Source of the DNA: Bacteroidales bacterium | GTDB taxonomy: Bacteria; Bacteroidota; Bacteroidia; Bacteroidales; UBA932 | Length of the DNA: 64,000 nucleotides | Reading direction: 5' to 3' | NCBI GenBank assembly: GCA_017527625.1 | Contig: JAFXPV010000027.1 | Coordinates: 12,553-76,552 of the forward strand | Shown: positions 18,546 to 27,188 of the stretch, piece by piece | How the letters are laid out: each line of letters begins with the position of its first letter | How positions within the stretch are numbered: position 1 is the first letter of the stretch | Program-made: the position numbers and the translations under genes | The notes under the pieces: model-generated | Database searches by the model: none | Told to the model about the DNA's origin: nothing | The model's input: the letters and a program-made list of their open reading frames with translations, nothing else

Positions 18546-19679
18546 TCAGATGTAGATGTAAAACCTGTTGCAAAGGTCAACGAAAATCAGCTTCGCGTTG
18601 ACATTGCTCTCTATTGCGGATATTGCGGTGTCCAGGCTTGCAAGCGCCTTGCTGTAGAAATCCTTTTTGATCTGAGCGGCATACCGTCCGAGGTCCTGGT
18701 ATTCGCCCTGCAAAGCGAATGATATCTGCGGGACACCGTTTGCAAACATAAATATTTTCCGGATATAATTCTCCGCATAGACGCAGAAATCTCTCTGTTT
18801 CTCGCGTCCGGGGGTGGTCAGAGCCTCCGCGATGGCCAGCAGCTTGGTGAGATTGTGCTCCAGGGCCGCGTCCAGCAGACTGCGGATGTCCGAAGCATAT
18901 TCGTCGGAGAGCTCCTCTTCCCGCAGCACTTTCAGGGCGCTGCCATAGCTTCCTCGCGAAATGCGGGCGGCAACCATTGCGTGGTCGGCGTCGGCCTGCT
19001 CCTCCCGGCAGAGGATTTCGCAGATGGCTTCGGGAGAGTCCGGCTGCAGACGTATTATCTGGCAGCGCGAAAGGATCGTGGGCAGCAGCTTGTCGGGCTT
19101 GTGGCACACCAGGAAGAAGTACGTCCCCTCGGGGGGCTCTTCCAGCAGCTTGAGCAGCTTGTTGGAAGCCTCTGCGTTCATCTTCTCGGCCAGATAGATG
19201 ATCATCACCTTGAACTCCGACTCGTAGGGCTTGAGGGAGAGCTTCGAGATGATGTCCCTGGCTTCGTGGACCGAGATGTTCCCAGCCTTGTTCTCAAGGC
19301 CGAGCGCATCGAAAAGGTCCTGCTCGTCGAAGTACGGGTTGGAGAGCATCAGAGTCCTGAAGCCGTCCAGGAAGTAATCCGAGATGGGATGCTTCTTCTC
19401 AGACTCGCCGAGCGACGAGACTGCCGCGACGGGGAACACGAAATGCACGTCTGGATGGATCAGCTTGCCGTGCTTGTGGCAGCTGTTGCACACTCCGCAG
19501 CTGTCACCGCCGCTGCGGTCCTTGCAGTTGATGTATTGGCTGAGCGCCAGCGCATAAGCAATCGCGCCCATCCCTTGTTCCTCGACAAACAGGAGGGCGT
19601 GACCCATCTTGCCGCTGTCGACCATTCCGGCCAGGCTGGCTTTCAGGGCTTCATTGCAATGCAGCTGAGCGAACTGCAT
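18546..19679 (-). CDS. holB: DNA polymerase III clamp-loader subunit (delta'-like)
   Basis: A 377-residue AAA+ clamp-loader subunit. It has the N-terminal HALLF strand, a zinc-type cysteine set (CKDRSGGDSCGVCNSC) and the sensor-region phrase ASNKLLKLLEEPPEGTYF with LLPTILSRCQ. Typical of delta', the P-loop is degenerate (EEQGMGAIA instead of GxxGxGK), so it probably does not hydrolyse ATP. It loads the sliding clamp with delta and tau/gamma. Its ATG overlaps the frr stop by one base, and ricT starts two bases after its own stop. Confidence 0.88.
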   Translation of the reverse strand: MQFAQLHCNEALKASLAGMVDSGKMGHALLFVEEQGMGAIAYALALSQYINCKDRSGGDSCGVCNSCHKHGKLIHPDVHFVFPVAAVSSLGESEKKHPISDYFLDGFRTLMLSNPYFDEQDLFDALGLENKAGNISVHEARDIISKLSLKPYESEFKVMIIYLAEKMNAEASNKLLKLLEEPPEGTYFFLVCHKPDKLLPTILSRCQIIRLQPDSPEAICEILCREEQADADHAMVAARISRGSYGSALKVLREEELSDEYASDIRSLLDAALEHNLTKLLAIAEALTTPGREKQRDFCVYAENYIRKIFMFANGVPQISFALQGEYQDLGRYAAQIKKDFYSKALASLDTAISAIESNVNAKLIFVDLCNRFYIYI

Positions 19680-20242
19680 TATACGGTCATTATTTCCTTT
19701 TCCTTGGCTGCGAGCAGCTCGTCAACTTTCTTGGTGAAGTTGTCGGTGTCTTTCTGAACAGTCTCTTCGCTGTCCTTCTCGACATCCTCGGGCAGGCCTT
19801 CTTTCTGCAGCTTCTTGAGAGTGTTGATGGTGTCGCGGCGCACGTTGCGGATGCTCACCTTGGCGGTCTCGCCTTCGTTCTTGGCCTTCTTGACCAGCTC
19901 GCGGCGACGGTCCTCGGTGAGGGCGGGAACGTTTATGCGGATGACTTCACCGTTGTTCTGAGGGGTGAAACCGATGTTCGCGTCCATAATGGCCTTCTCG
20001 ATGGGGGCGATCATATTCCTCTCCCAGGGCTGGATGAACATAGTCTTGGCGTCAGGCACTGAAATGCTGGCTACCTGGGGGATGGGAGTCATATTGCCGT
20101 AGTAGTTCACCATAACGTTGGCGAAAACAGCGGGGTTGGCTTTGCCGGCGCGGTAGGTCTTGAGTTCCTCGTCGAGGTGATGGACCGCGTCCTGCATCTT
20201 TTTCTTGCTGTCTTCGAGGACAGCTTTAGCTTTCTCGATCAT
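19679..20242 (-). CDS. frr: Ribosome recycling factor
   Basis: A 187-residue RRF, the normal length. It has the long helices of domain I (ALEDSKKKM-like start, DRRRELVKKAKNEGE, KKLQKEGLPEDV) and the domain II strand region YYGNMTPIPQVASISVPDA. It splits post-termination ribosomes together with EF-G. It sits 16 bases after pyrH, a gene order shared by most bacteria, and overlaps holB by one base. Confidence 0.96.
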   Translation of the reverse strand: MIEKAKAVLEDSKKKMQDAVHHLDEELKTYRAGKANPAVFANVMVNYYGNMTPIPQVASISVPDAKTMFIQPWERNMIAPIEKAIMDANIGFTPQNNGEVIRINVPALTEDRRRELVKKAKNEGETAKVSIRNVRRDTINTLKKLQKEGLPEDVEKDSEETVQKDTDNFTKKVDELLAAKEKEIMTV

Positions 20243-20258
20243 AATTATTTCGTTTTTA

Positions 20259-20972
20259 TTATTTGTTGCTTACTATGGTTCCGACATCCTTGCCTTCGAC
20301 CACGAGGGCCTCGAGGGTGCCGGGTTTGGTCATATTGAAAACGATGATGGGCATATCGTTCTCGCGGCAGAGCGTGAACGCCGTGCTGTCCATCACCTTG
20401 AGTCCGTCGGCAAGGGCCTTGTCGAAGGTCAGGGCGGTGTATTTCCTGGCGTCCGGGTTTTTGGCCGGGTCGCAGTCGTAGACACCGTCCACCTTTGTGC
20501 CTTTCAGCAGGGCGTCAGCCTTGATTTCGCAGGCACGCAGGGCAGAAGCAGAGTCGGTGGTGAAGAAGGGGTTGCCGGTGCCGCCGGCGATTATGGCGAC
20601 TCCGCCTTTCTCCATAAACTCCACGGCTTCGTCGCGCCTGTAGTATTTCGCCATCGGCTCCATCGGGGTCGAGGTGAACACTTCGGCAGGGACGCCGGCC
20701 TTCTTGATGAAGATGGACAGCCCTATGCTGTTGATGACTGTCGCGAGCATTCCCATCTGGTCGCCGCGCACGCGGTCGAAACCCTGCTGGGTGCCGGCAA
20801 GGCCGCGGAAGATGTTGCCGCCGCCGATGACTATCGCTACCTGCACGCCGCTGCGCACTACTGAAGCGATCTGGGATGCATAAGATGTCAGGATGGGTTC
20901 GTCAAGACCCTGTCCGTCCGGCCCGCCTATGGCTTCGCCGCTGAGTTTCAAGAGTATTCTGTTGTACTTCAT
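20259..20972 (-). CDS. pyrH: UMP kinase
   Basis: A bacterial hexameric UMP kinase of the amino-acid kinase fold, 237 residues. Motifs are LLKLSGEAIGG (phosphate binding), GGGNIFRG and the C-terminal TDSASALRACEIKADALLKGTKVDGVYD stretch. It makes UDP from UMP and ATP. The ATG at 20972 follows from the conserved MKYNRILLKLSG start and from the promoter at 21022-20994. It leads the operon pyrH-frr-holB-ricT-gldH-trmB. Confidence 0.96.
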   Translation of the reverse strand: MKYNRILLKLSGEAIGGPDGQGLDEPILTSYASQIASVVRSGVQVAIVIGGGNIFRGLAGTQQGFDRVRGDQMGMLATVINSIGLSIFIKKAGVPAEVFTSTPMEPMAKYYRRDEAVEFMEKGGVAIIAGGTGNPFFTTDSASALRACEIKADALLKGTKVDGVYDCDPAKNPDARKYTALTFDKALADGLKVMDSTAFTLCRENDMPIIVFNMTKPGTLEALVVEGKDVGTIVSNK

Positions 20973-20993
20973 AGTCCTGTTGTTGCAAACAAA

Positions 20994-21022
20994 CAAAATT
21001 AATGAAAAAACTTCTAATTCAA
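20994..21022 (-). promoter_or_regulatory. Promoter of the pyrH operon
   Basis: Minus strand: TTG (21022-21020), 18 bases, TAATTTTG (21001-20994). The expected leader before the ATG at 20972 is about 15-20 bases. The -33 element overlaps the end of the upstream peptidase U32 gene. Confidence 0.65.
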
Positions 21023-22747
21023 CACCTTCATTTCGCAGGCTTTGCAGTCGAAGGCCAGCTGCAGGCGGCGGCCGTTGTTAACGAGGAAGAGCGGTTCCTC
21101 GAAGTCCTGGCGCAGAAGCCTGCTGTCGGCCCTTTTCCCGAATTTGGGACAGAGGCCGAGTTCGTAGCGGATGCAGTAGCGGCTGCGCATCAGCACACCG
21201 TCTTCAGCCTTCCTTTTCTGCGGCGGCAGCGCAGCCCCGGTGGGCTTGAATGCACGGCGGCCGGCAGCCATTATCTCTGCCATCCTTTCGTCCAGCATTG
21301 CGGCCAGCTCCCTGCGGAAGCCGTTCAGCACCGACAGCGGATAGAAGCGCACGTCCGTGTCGTCGACCGACATTACGTGGAAGGAGTAGGCTCCCGAGCG
21401 CTTGCCCAGCTGCCGGCGGATGTTGTCAACCGCGCTGGCGATGTTGCGGGCGGGCGGGTAGTCGCCGCTGATGTCGAGGGTGACGGAAGCTCCGGCAGCA
21501 CTGACTGCAGTGATGGAGTCGGCTGAGAAGTCGACTGCCACGTCAATGAGACGCTCCGCTCTGTCGCTGCGCAGCTGTTTTTCGAAAGCGATGTTGTAGT
21601 TGCGCCAGATTTCCTGTCCGACCCTGAGCCCTTCGCTGCTTTTGATCTCTATCCTGCGGCCGGTGCAGCGGTCGGCACGGAAGCCTGTCTGCTCTCCGTT
21701 GGCGGACACTGTGCACAGCCCGTCGCCGTTGCTGATGGCAAGGGTGCCGTCGAGTTCTATCCAGCCTTCGCCGACGGCGGTAATCTTTCCGGCATATTCA
21801 CCCTTCGACTTGGTGCTGTCGCCGGACAGCCAGCGGCCTCTCGTGCCGTCGATGTACAGTTCGGTGAAGCCCCTGTTGAAGGTGGCCGGCAGGTCGGGGG
21901 TGAAGCCGCCTTCGATGCGGCCGGCAGATGCGCGGCGGAACTGCGGATTGGCAGCTATGAACTTGTTGAGGGCGAGGCTGTAGTGCCGCACGACGTTGCG
22001 CACGTAGCTTTCGCTCTTGAGCCGGCCTTCTATCTTGAAGGAACAGATGCCGGCCTGCGCCAGTTCTGCGATGCGGCCGTCGAGCCGGTAGTCCTGCAGT
22101 GACAGCAGGGGATAGTTCCGCACAAGCGTCCTGCCGGATGCGTCCTGAAGGTCGTAGAGCGAGCGGCAGGCCTGTATGCAGGCTCCGCGGTTGGCGCTGC
22201 GGTCAGTGAGGTATTCGCTCAGGAAGCACTCGCCGCTGTAACATACGCACAGGGCGCCGGCCACGAAGAATTCAAGTTCGCAGGAAACGGCTTCGCGGAT
22301 AGCTCGGATCTGCTCCAGCGACAGCTGCCTTTCGAGCACTAGCCTGCTGAAGCCGAGGGCCTCGAGGGCGACGGCCTGGGCGGGGGTGCGGCACACTGCC
22401 TGGGTGGATGCGTGCAGCTCGATGGGCGGAAGCTCCTGCTCCAGCAGCCGGTAGTCCTGCACCAGGACGGCGTCCACTCCGACCTTGTAAAGCTCCCGGA
22501 CCAGGTCTGCGGCCCGCTTCAGCTCGTCGTCGTGCAGCAGCGTGTTGACGGTAGCATAGACTCTCGCGCCGAAGCGGTGGGCATACTGTGCGAGGACGGC
22601 AATGTCCTCCACGGGGTTCCCTGCGGCCTCGCGTGCTCCGAAAGAAGGTCCTGCGATATATACGGCATCGGCACCGCAGTCTATTGCTGCAATGCCGATG
22701 TCCTTATTTCTGGCAGGAGCTAGTAGCTCGAGCGGTGTTAATTGCAT
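21014..22747 (-). CDS. Peptidase U32 family protein
   Basis: A 577-residue U32 (collagenase-like) protein. The TIM-barrel start LELLAPARNKDIGIAAIDCGADAVY and the family signature are clear: EFFVAGALCVCYSGECFLSEY, then GACIQACR, with the cysteines that in characterised members (RlhA, TrhP/YegQ) bind Fe-S for RNA hydroxylation. A second Cys pair sits near the C-terminus (CIRYELGLCPK). An extra C-terminal domain with beta-barrel character follows residue ~320. It is more likely an RNA-modifying enzyme than a protease, but which RNA is unknown. The start at 22747 overlaps the TPR gene by 10 bases. Confidence 0.85.
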   Translation of the reverse strand: MQLTPLELLAPARNKDIGIAAIDCGADAVYIAGPSFGAREAAGNPVEDIAVLAQYAHRFGARVYATVNTLLHDDELKRAADLVRELYKVGVDAVLVQDYRLLEQELPPIELHASTQAVCRTPAQAVALEALGFSRLVLERQLSLEQIRAIREAVSCELEFFVAGALCVCYSGECFLSEYLTDRSANRGACIQACRSLYDLQDASGRTLVRNYPLLSLQDYRLDGRIAELAQAGICSFKIEGRLKSESYVRNVVRHYSLALNKFIAANPQFRRASAGRIEGGFTPDLPATFNRGFTELYIDGTRGRWLSGDSTKSKGEYAGKITAVGEGWIELDGTLAISNGDGLCTVSANGEQTGFRADRCTGRRIEIKSSEGLRVGQEIWRNYNIAFEKQLRSDRAERLIDVAVDFSADSITAVSAAGASVTLDISGDYPPARNIASAVDNIRRQLGKRSGAYSFHVMSVDDTDVRFYPLSVLNGFRRELAAMLDERMAEIMAAGRRAFKPTGAALPPQKRKAEDGVLMRSRYCIRYELGLCPKFGKRADSRLLRQDFEEPLFLVNNGRRLQLAFDCKACEMKVLN

Positions 22748-23679
22748 TTGAGGGTTGTGATGTAGTAAGTTGCAGCCTCGCCCCATTTGGCGTCACCTTT
22801 GATCTGTTTGAAGTAGCTGCAAGCCTTGCCGTTGTTGCCGGCGCCCATATATGCAGTACCGATCTGGTAGATGGTCTGGGCCTTGTCGGCAGCCTCAGGA
22901 TTGAGGGCGAGATAAGCCTCGAAAGCTTCGGCGGCTACCTGGTTCTGCTTGAGACTGAGGGCGGCGGTACCGATGAGCTTCTGGGCGTTGGCGCTGTCGT
23001 TGTTCTCAGCTGAGAGCTGGGCGTTCTCGAGCATACCTTTCATATCTTTCTCTTTCTGGCAAGCTACGGCTTTCTTCAGGTAGATGTTGGCAAGCTGCTT
23101 CTTGGCATTGGCTTCCTGGCCGTTCTCGGCAGCCTTTGTGAAAGCTTCTACAGCCTCGTCAGCCTTGTCGTCTGCTGCGAGAGCCTGACCCATCCTGAAC
23201 CAGGCGGCACCGTTGGCGGCATCTTTCTCGACGATAGCCTTGTAAACTGCAACTGCAGCTGCGTAGTCCTTTGCGTTCAGCAGGGCGCCTGCCTTGGCAT
23301 TGAGCATCTGAGGAACGAGCTTCTGAGCCTCTGCAACTACTGCGTCGTTGTTGGCGAAGTCCAGAGCTTTGTCGCTAGCCTTGTTGAAGAAGTCAACGGC
23401 TGCGTCGAAATCTTTAGCTTCGGCTTTTTCCTTGCCGAGCTGGAGAAGCACTTTCGGAATAGACTCCTTGCAGTTGTTGGCAACCTGCTCGCCTTCCTCT
23501 CCGAGAGCGGTGGCTTGTTCCAGTGCCGTATTGAATTGAGAGAGGGCACTCTCATAATTTTTTTCATTAAGAGCCGTTGCTGCAGCGTTGAAAGTTTCTA
23601 CTACTGCTGCGAGATCCTGCGCCATAGCAAAACCGGTTGCAACGAGAGCCACACATAGTGTCAAGAAAAATTTCTTCAT
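22738..23679 (-). CDS. Secreted TPR protein
   Basis: A 313-residue protein with a signal peptide cut after GFAMAQ. Alpha-helical TPR repeats follow (YESALSQFNTALEQA; DYAAAVAVYKAIVEKDA; AWFRMGQALAADDKADEAVEAF; AAEAFEAYLALNPEA; YQIGTAYMGAGNNGKACSYF). It is very rich in Ala and Lys. TPRs bind protein partners, so it may scaffold a periplasmic or outer-membrane complex; the partner is unknown. It has a strong promoter and is followed, overlapping, by the U32 gene. Confidence 0.82.
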   Translation of the reverse strand: MKKFFLTLCVALVATGFAMAQDLAAVVETFNAAATALNEKNYESALSQFNTALEQATALGEEGEQVANNCKESIPKVLLQLGKEKAEAKDFDAAVDFFNKASDKALDFANNDAVVAEAQKLVPQMLNAKAGALLNAKDYAAAVAVYKAIVEKDAANGAAWFRMGQALAADDKADEAVEAFTKAAENGQEANAKKQLANIYLKKAVACQKEKDMKGMLENAQLSAENNDSANAQKLIGTAALSLKQNQVAAEAFEAYLALNPEAADKAQTIYQIGTAYMGAGNNGKACSYFKQIKGDAKWGEAATYYITTLKCN

Positions 23680-23743
23680 AGCAATTTATGTCTTTTTATG
23701 GGTTTCGAGTGGTGGGTTATTAAAATAACGTGCCAAAACGACA

Positions 23744-23773
23744 CAAAGATATTAAAAAATGGAAAAACGGCAA
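23744..23773 (-). promoter_or_regulatory. Promoter of the TPR-U32 unit
   Basis: Minus strand: TTG (23773-23771), 19 bases, TATCTTTG (23751-23744). This is one of the best matches in the window to the Bacteroidota consensus. The leader to the ATG at 23679 is about 60 bases. Confidence 0.7.
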
Positions 23774-23787
23774 GGCGGCCGGGAGCC

Positions 23788-23997
23788 TCAGTTGAGGTCG
23801 TCGTTAGCTGCAAGTATCTCTTTGGCGCGGTCGTAATCTTCTTCGCGGACGACGATGCGCACGTCGAAACCGGCTACTCCCATACCGAGGAAAGGAAGGT
23901 TTTCATTGACGATTTCACACTCAATGCCTTCGTTTTCGAGCAGGCCCTGGACGATGTGGGCCTTGTATATGTCCGGATATTTGGCTACAACTTTCAT
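23788..23997 (-). CDS. DUF2007 domain protein
   Basis: A 69-residue protein covered by a single DUF2007-like domain. Its beta-alpha-beta start MKVVAKYPDIYKAHIVQGLLENEGIECEIVNE and the later strand FDVRIVVREEDYDRAKEIL are typical. It is soluble, without a signal peptide. The family is annotated as putative signal transduction, but its function is not established. It starts 12 bases after the stop of the two-helix membrane protein gene, so the two are probably co-transcribed. Confidence 0.8.
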   Translation of the reverse strand: MKVVAKYPDIYKAHIVQGLLENEGIECEIVNENLPFLGMGVAGFDVRIVVREEDYDRAKEILAANDDLN

Positions 23998-24009
23998 TGC
24001 TGTCAGTGA

Positions 24010-24486
24010 TTAATATTCGTTTTTGGGATGGCTCTGACGATAATTATAGTATACGTTGCTGATGAGGCGGGTGGTGTCCCTGATGGGGCCGTCCACGAAT
24101 ACTTTCTCTTCTCCTTTGAAAAATGTGACGGCATCTTCCCACATCCTGGTGAAGCGCAGGTAGCCTTTCTTCTGGCGGAACACCATCTTCTCGTCGTCCT
24201 CGCTCTCAAGGACGAAGTCGGCATCTTCCATAGTCTTCATTATGACGTCGTGGTAGTCGCTGAACGGGCCGTCGAGGGTGATGTGGTTCTTGCGGAAGCC
24301 CAGAGAGGGATACACGGCAGAAATGACGGCGAAGAGGACTGCTATCTGCCACATGGCACCTTCTTTGAAGAGAGTTGCGAAGCTGCTGAGCGGGTGATGC
24401 ATCACGACGCAGAGGATGGCCACGATGATGAGGAACAGCACTGCGAAGTATACCAGATATTTGACTGCTCGGATGAAGTATTTCAT
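24010..24486 (-). CDS. Small inner-membrane protein, unknown function
   Basis: A 158-residue protein with two N-terminal transmembrane helices (about residues 10-30, YLVYFAVLFLIIVAILCVV, and 45-65, WQIAVLFAVISAVYPSLGF). A cytosolic domain of ~90 residues follows, rich in charged and aromatic residues (FRQKKGYLRFTRMWEDAVTFF). I do not recognise the soluble domain. It is first in a short unit with the DUF2007 gene and has its own promoter. Confidence 0.6.
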   Translation of the reverse strand: MKYFIRAVKYLVYFAVLFLIIVAILCVVMHHPLSSFATLFKEGAMWQIAVLFAVISAVYPSLGFRKNHITLDGPFSDYHDVIMKTMEDADFVLESEDDEKMVFRQKKGYLRFTRMWEDAVTFFKGEEKVFVDGPIRDTTRLISNVYYNYRQSHPKNEY

Positions 24487-24504
24487 AGTTTACACAGTTT
24501 TCTA

Positions 24505-24536
24505 CAAATTTAGTTAAATTTGCCTTACCAAGGCAA
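24505..24536 (-). promoter_or_regulatory. Promoter of the membrane protein-DUF2007 unit
   Basis: Minus strand: TTG (24536-24534), 21 bases, TAAATTTG (24512-24505), ending 18 bases before the ATG. It overlaps the facing plus-strand box at 24515-24522. Confidence 0.6.
24515..24522 (+). promoter_or_regulatory. TAnnTTTG promoter box for the coiled-coil protein
   Basis: TAAATTTG, 29 bases before the ATG at 24552. It lies between the two elements of the divergent promoter, so the two units may compete for RNA polymerase. Confidence 0.5.
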
Positions 24537-24551
24537 CAAATATCATTCAAT

Positions 24552-25418
24552 ATGGAAAGGGAAGATAAATTGAGAAAAATAGTCGTGGCGCTCGCAATCG
24601 CCGCGGTGCTGCTTGGCGGTGTGCTGGCTTACGTATGGGTGAGCAAGAACAAAATCGTCAATGACCTTAATATAGAGAAGGCCGACCTGACCCAGGAGAT
24701 GGTCGAACTCCGCCAGGAATACGCCGAACTGCAGACAGCCAACGACACTCTCAACGCAAACCTGCAGATAGAGAGGGAGAAGGTCGACCAGCTCATCGAG
24801 CGCTTCCAGAAGACTGAGGCTACCAACAGGGCCCAGATCCGCCAGTATGAGAAAGAGCTCGGCACCCTGCGCAGCATAATGAAGCATTACATCGTCCAGA
24901 TAGATTCGCTCAACAACCTCAATATGGCTCTGCGCGAGGAGGCTTCGGACGCCCGTCGCGAAGCTGCAGAGAACAGGCGCCAGTACGAAGACCTGCGCTC
25001 TACCACCGACGAGTATGCCCGTCAGGTCGCCGAAGGTTCAGTGGTCAAGGGTCGCGGGGTGTCTCTGCACGCCATCAACTCCTCTGCCAAGGAGACCGAC
25101 CGCAGCAGCCGCACCGAGAAGCTCCGTGCCGATATGTTCCTTATCGAGAACGCCATCGCCAAGAAGGGCCCGAGGAGGGTGTACATCCGCGTCAAGGGTC
25201 CGGACGGCATACTGCTGACAGCTGACGACAAGCAGCTCTTCACCTGCGACGGAGAGCAGATGATCTACTCCGAGTCCCGCGAGGTTGACTACCAGGGCGA
25301 GGAGGTTGAGGTCAGCGTATACTTCGCAAGTCCCCAGCCGTTCACCAAGGGTGTCTACACCGTCGACGCCTATACCACCGAAGGCAAGATCGGTTCTGCC
25401 GACCTGCTCCTGAGATAA
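24552..25418 (+). CDS. Membrane-anchored coiled-coil protein, unknown function
   Basis: A 288-residue protein. One N-terminal transmembrane helix (about residues 10-30) is followed by a long coiled coil (about 35-160, e.g. EMVELRQEYAELQTANDTL). A C-terminal beta-rich domain follows (RRVYIRVKGPDGILLTADDK; VEVSVYFASPQPFTKGVYTVD). Similar single-helix coiled-coil proteins are widespread in Bacteroidales and often misnamed as chromosome-partitioning proteins. I see no evidence for such a role. The domain order suggests a periplasmic rod with a terminal beta domain. hemW follows without a gap. Confidence 0.65.
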   Translation: MEREDKLRKIVVALAIAAVLLGGVLAYVWVSKNKIVNDLNIEKADLTQEMVELRQEYAELQTANDTLNANLQIEREKVDQLIERFQKTEATNRAQIRQYEKELGTLRSIMKHYIVQIDSLNNLNMALREEASDARREAAENRRQYEDLRSTTDEYARQVAEGSVVKGRGVSLHAINSSAKETDRSSRTEKLRADMFLIENAIAKKGPRRVYIRVKGPDGILLTADDKQLFTCDGEQMIYSESREVDYQGEEVEVSVYFASPQPFTKGVYTVDAYTTEGKIGSADLLLR

Positions 25419-26501
25419 TTGGCAGGGATTTACATACACGTCCCCTTTTGTGCTTCCTTCTGCACTTATTGCGGATTCTATTCCGAGGTCCTGAGAGACG
25501 GAGCCTTGCGCGGGCGGTATGTCGCTGCGCTGCGCAGGGAGGCCGCCGCCTGCCGTGACTTTTTCCCCGAAGGTTCTGTGATCAAGACCGTCTATTTCGG
25601 CGGAGGGACGCCGTCGCTGCTGTCCCCGGCTGAATTTTCGGACATCTGTTCTGCTCTCTGCGACAATTTCGACCTCGGGGCGGTGGAGGAATTCACCGTC
25701 GAGGCCAATCCTGACGATGTGTGCAGAGGCGGGGAGGAGTTGCTGCGCTGCTGGAGGGACTGCGGGGTGAACCGCGTCAGCATCGGGGTGCAGTCTTTCG
25801 ACAACGCGCATCTTAGATGGATGAACCGGCGGCACGACGCTGCCCAGGCCTGCAGGGCGGTGGAGCTGCTCACCAGCCGCTTCGGCAATGTGTCGCTCGA
25901 CCTCATATTCGGCTATGCGGCCCTTGAAAATGCGCAGTGGGAGAGGGACATCCGCAAGGCCGTCAGCCTCGGGGTGCAGCACATCTCCGCCTACCAGATG
26001 AGTCTGGACGCGGGCAGTATGCTCAGCAAGCTTGCCGACGCAGGACGCTACACAGAGCCCGACGAGGAGGTCTGCCGCAGCCAGTATTTTATGCTGCAGG
26101 ATATCCTCGATGAGGCCGGTTACCTTCAGTACGAGATTTCGAATTTCTGCCGCCCGGGATTCCATTCCCGCCACAACAGTGCATATTGGCGGCGCGAGCC
26201 TTACCTGGGTCTCGGGCCCGGGGCCCATTCGTTCGACGGAGACCGCCGCCGCAGCTGGAACGTGGATGACCTGGGCCGCTGGCTGGAGGGTGCCCCGAAA
26301 GACGGGGAGACGCTCACGGATGTGGATATATACAACGAAAAGGTTATGTTGGGGCTGAGGACCTCCGCGGGCGTTGAAGCCTCGTTGCTCGGAGAGTCAG
26401 CTGAACACAACCTTTCGTTCGATGCCTCCACCGGCCGTTATTCCATCGGCCGCAGGGACAGATTCGTCTCGGACGCTATAATCCGCGATTACTTAAAGTA
26501 G
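25419..26501 (+). CDS. hemW: HemW-like radical SAM protein
   Basis: A 360-residue radical SAM enzyme. The [4Fe-4S] motif CxxxCxxC is CASFCTYC (Cys11, 15, 18), in the form typical of HemW and HemN. Then come FGGGTPSLL, EFTVEANPDD, GVQSFDNAHLRWMNRRHDA and the C-terminal RLRTSAG-like MLGLRTSAGVE. At 360 residues without an N-terminal extension it is HemW, a haem chaperone, rather than HemN coproporphyrinogen dehydrogenase. The start is TTG directly after the stop of the coiled-coil gene. It overlaps the end of convergent sdhC by nine bases. Confidence 0.88.
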   Translation: MAGIYIHVPFCASFCTYCGFYSEVLRDGALRGRYVAALRREAAACRDFFPEGSVIKTVYFGGGTPSLLSPAEFSDICSALCDNFDLGAVEEFTVEANPDDVCRGGEELLRCWRDCGVNRVSIGVQSFDNAHLRWMNRRHDAAQACRAVELLTSRFGNVSLDLIFGYAALENAQWERDIRKAVSLGVQHISAYQMSLDAGSMLSKLADAGRYTEPDEEVCRSQYFMLQDILDEAGYLQYEISNFCRPGFHSRHNSAYWRREPYLGLGPGAHSFDGDRRRSWNVDDLGRWLEGAPKDGETLTDVDIYNEKVMLGLRTSAGVEASLLGESAEHNLSFDASTGRYSIGRRDRFVSDAIIRDYLK

Positions 26502-27155
26502 GCCGTTGGCTTTGCAGCAGGCCACGATGGCGGTGATTGCAAAACCTGCCATAAGGATGGTGACGTATACGATGCCGATCACTTTAAGTCTCTTGAGCCA
26601 TTTGTCGTTGTTCCATCCGATGGTCTGCAGTGCGCTCCAGAAACCGTGGCTGAGGTGCAGCCAGATGGCTACGAACCATACGAGGTAGAGGATGGTGATC
26701 CAGACGTTTCCGAAGGTCTGGTTGAGGAGCATATTGGGGTCTTCGGCTTCTCCGCCGGTGAACTCCTGCAGCTGCATATCAGCCCAGAAGTGGGTAAGGT
26801 GGATGGCCAGGCCGAGCAGCACGATGGCACCGAGGTAGATCATGTTCTTTGAAGCCCACGAGTCAGCCTGGGTCTTGGTGGCTACTTCATACCTCTTGAG
26901 GCCGCCGCGTGACTTGAGGTTGCTGGCGGTAAGGATGAAAGCATAGATGATGTGGATCACAAAGCCGAAAGCCAGGACGGGAACCATTATGCTGATTACG
27001 GGAGTGCCCATAAAGTCGCAAACTTTCTGGAAAGCTTCAGCGCTGAAGACAGAGGTGAAGTTCAGGACCATGTGCAAAGTGAGAAAAAGCACGAGGAATA
27101 TGCCGGAGATACTCATAATAAGCTTTTTCCCGATCGAAGATGAAAATATGCTCAT
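26493..27155 (-). CDS. sdhC: Succinate dehydrogenase/fumarate reductase cytochrome b subunit
   Basis: A 220-residue protein with five hydrophobic segments, of the fused cytochrome b type found with Bacteroidota fumarate reductase. It has MSISGIFLVLFLTLHMVLN with a haem-ligand-type His, IHIIYAFILTASN, and HLSHGFWSALQ. It would anchor the flavoprotein and Fe-S subunits and exchange electrons with menaquinone. Those subunits normally follow directly (sdhCAB). Here the next gene downstream is convergent hemW, so this copy stands alone. A box TATATTTG is at 27196-27189. Confidence 0.85.
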   Translation of the reverse strand: MSIFSSSIGKKLIMSISGIFLVLFLTLHMVLNFTSVFSAEAFQKVCDFMGTPVISIMVPVLAFGFVIHIIYAFILTASNLKSRGGLKRYEVATKTQADSWASKNMIYLGAIVLLGLAIHLTHFWADMQLQEFTGGEAEDPNMLLNQTFGNVWITILYLVWFVAIWLHLSHGFWSALQTIGWNNDKWLKRLKVIGIVYVTILMAGFAITAIVACCKANGLL

Positions 27156-27188
27156 ACTGCTTGTATTGTTTGTTTCGTTATAGATTTA

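Noticed and set aside
17341..18555. 404-residue open frame antisense to ricT
   Set aside because: Mirror frame of a conserved gene; Leu/Val/Asp-rich shadow composition.
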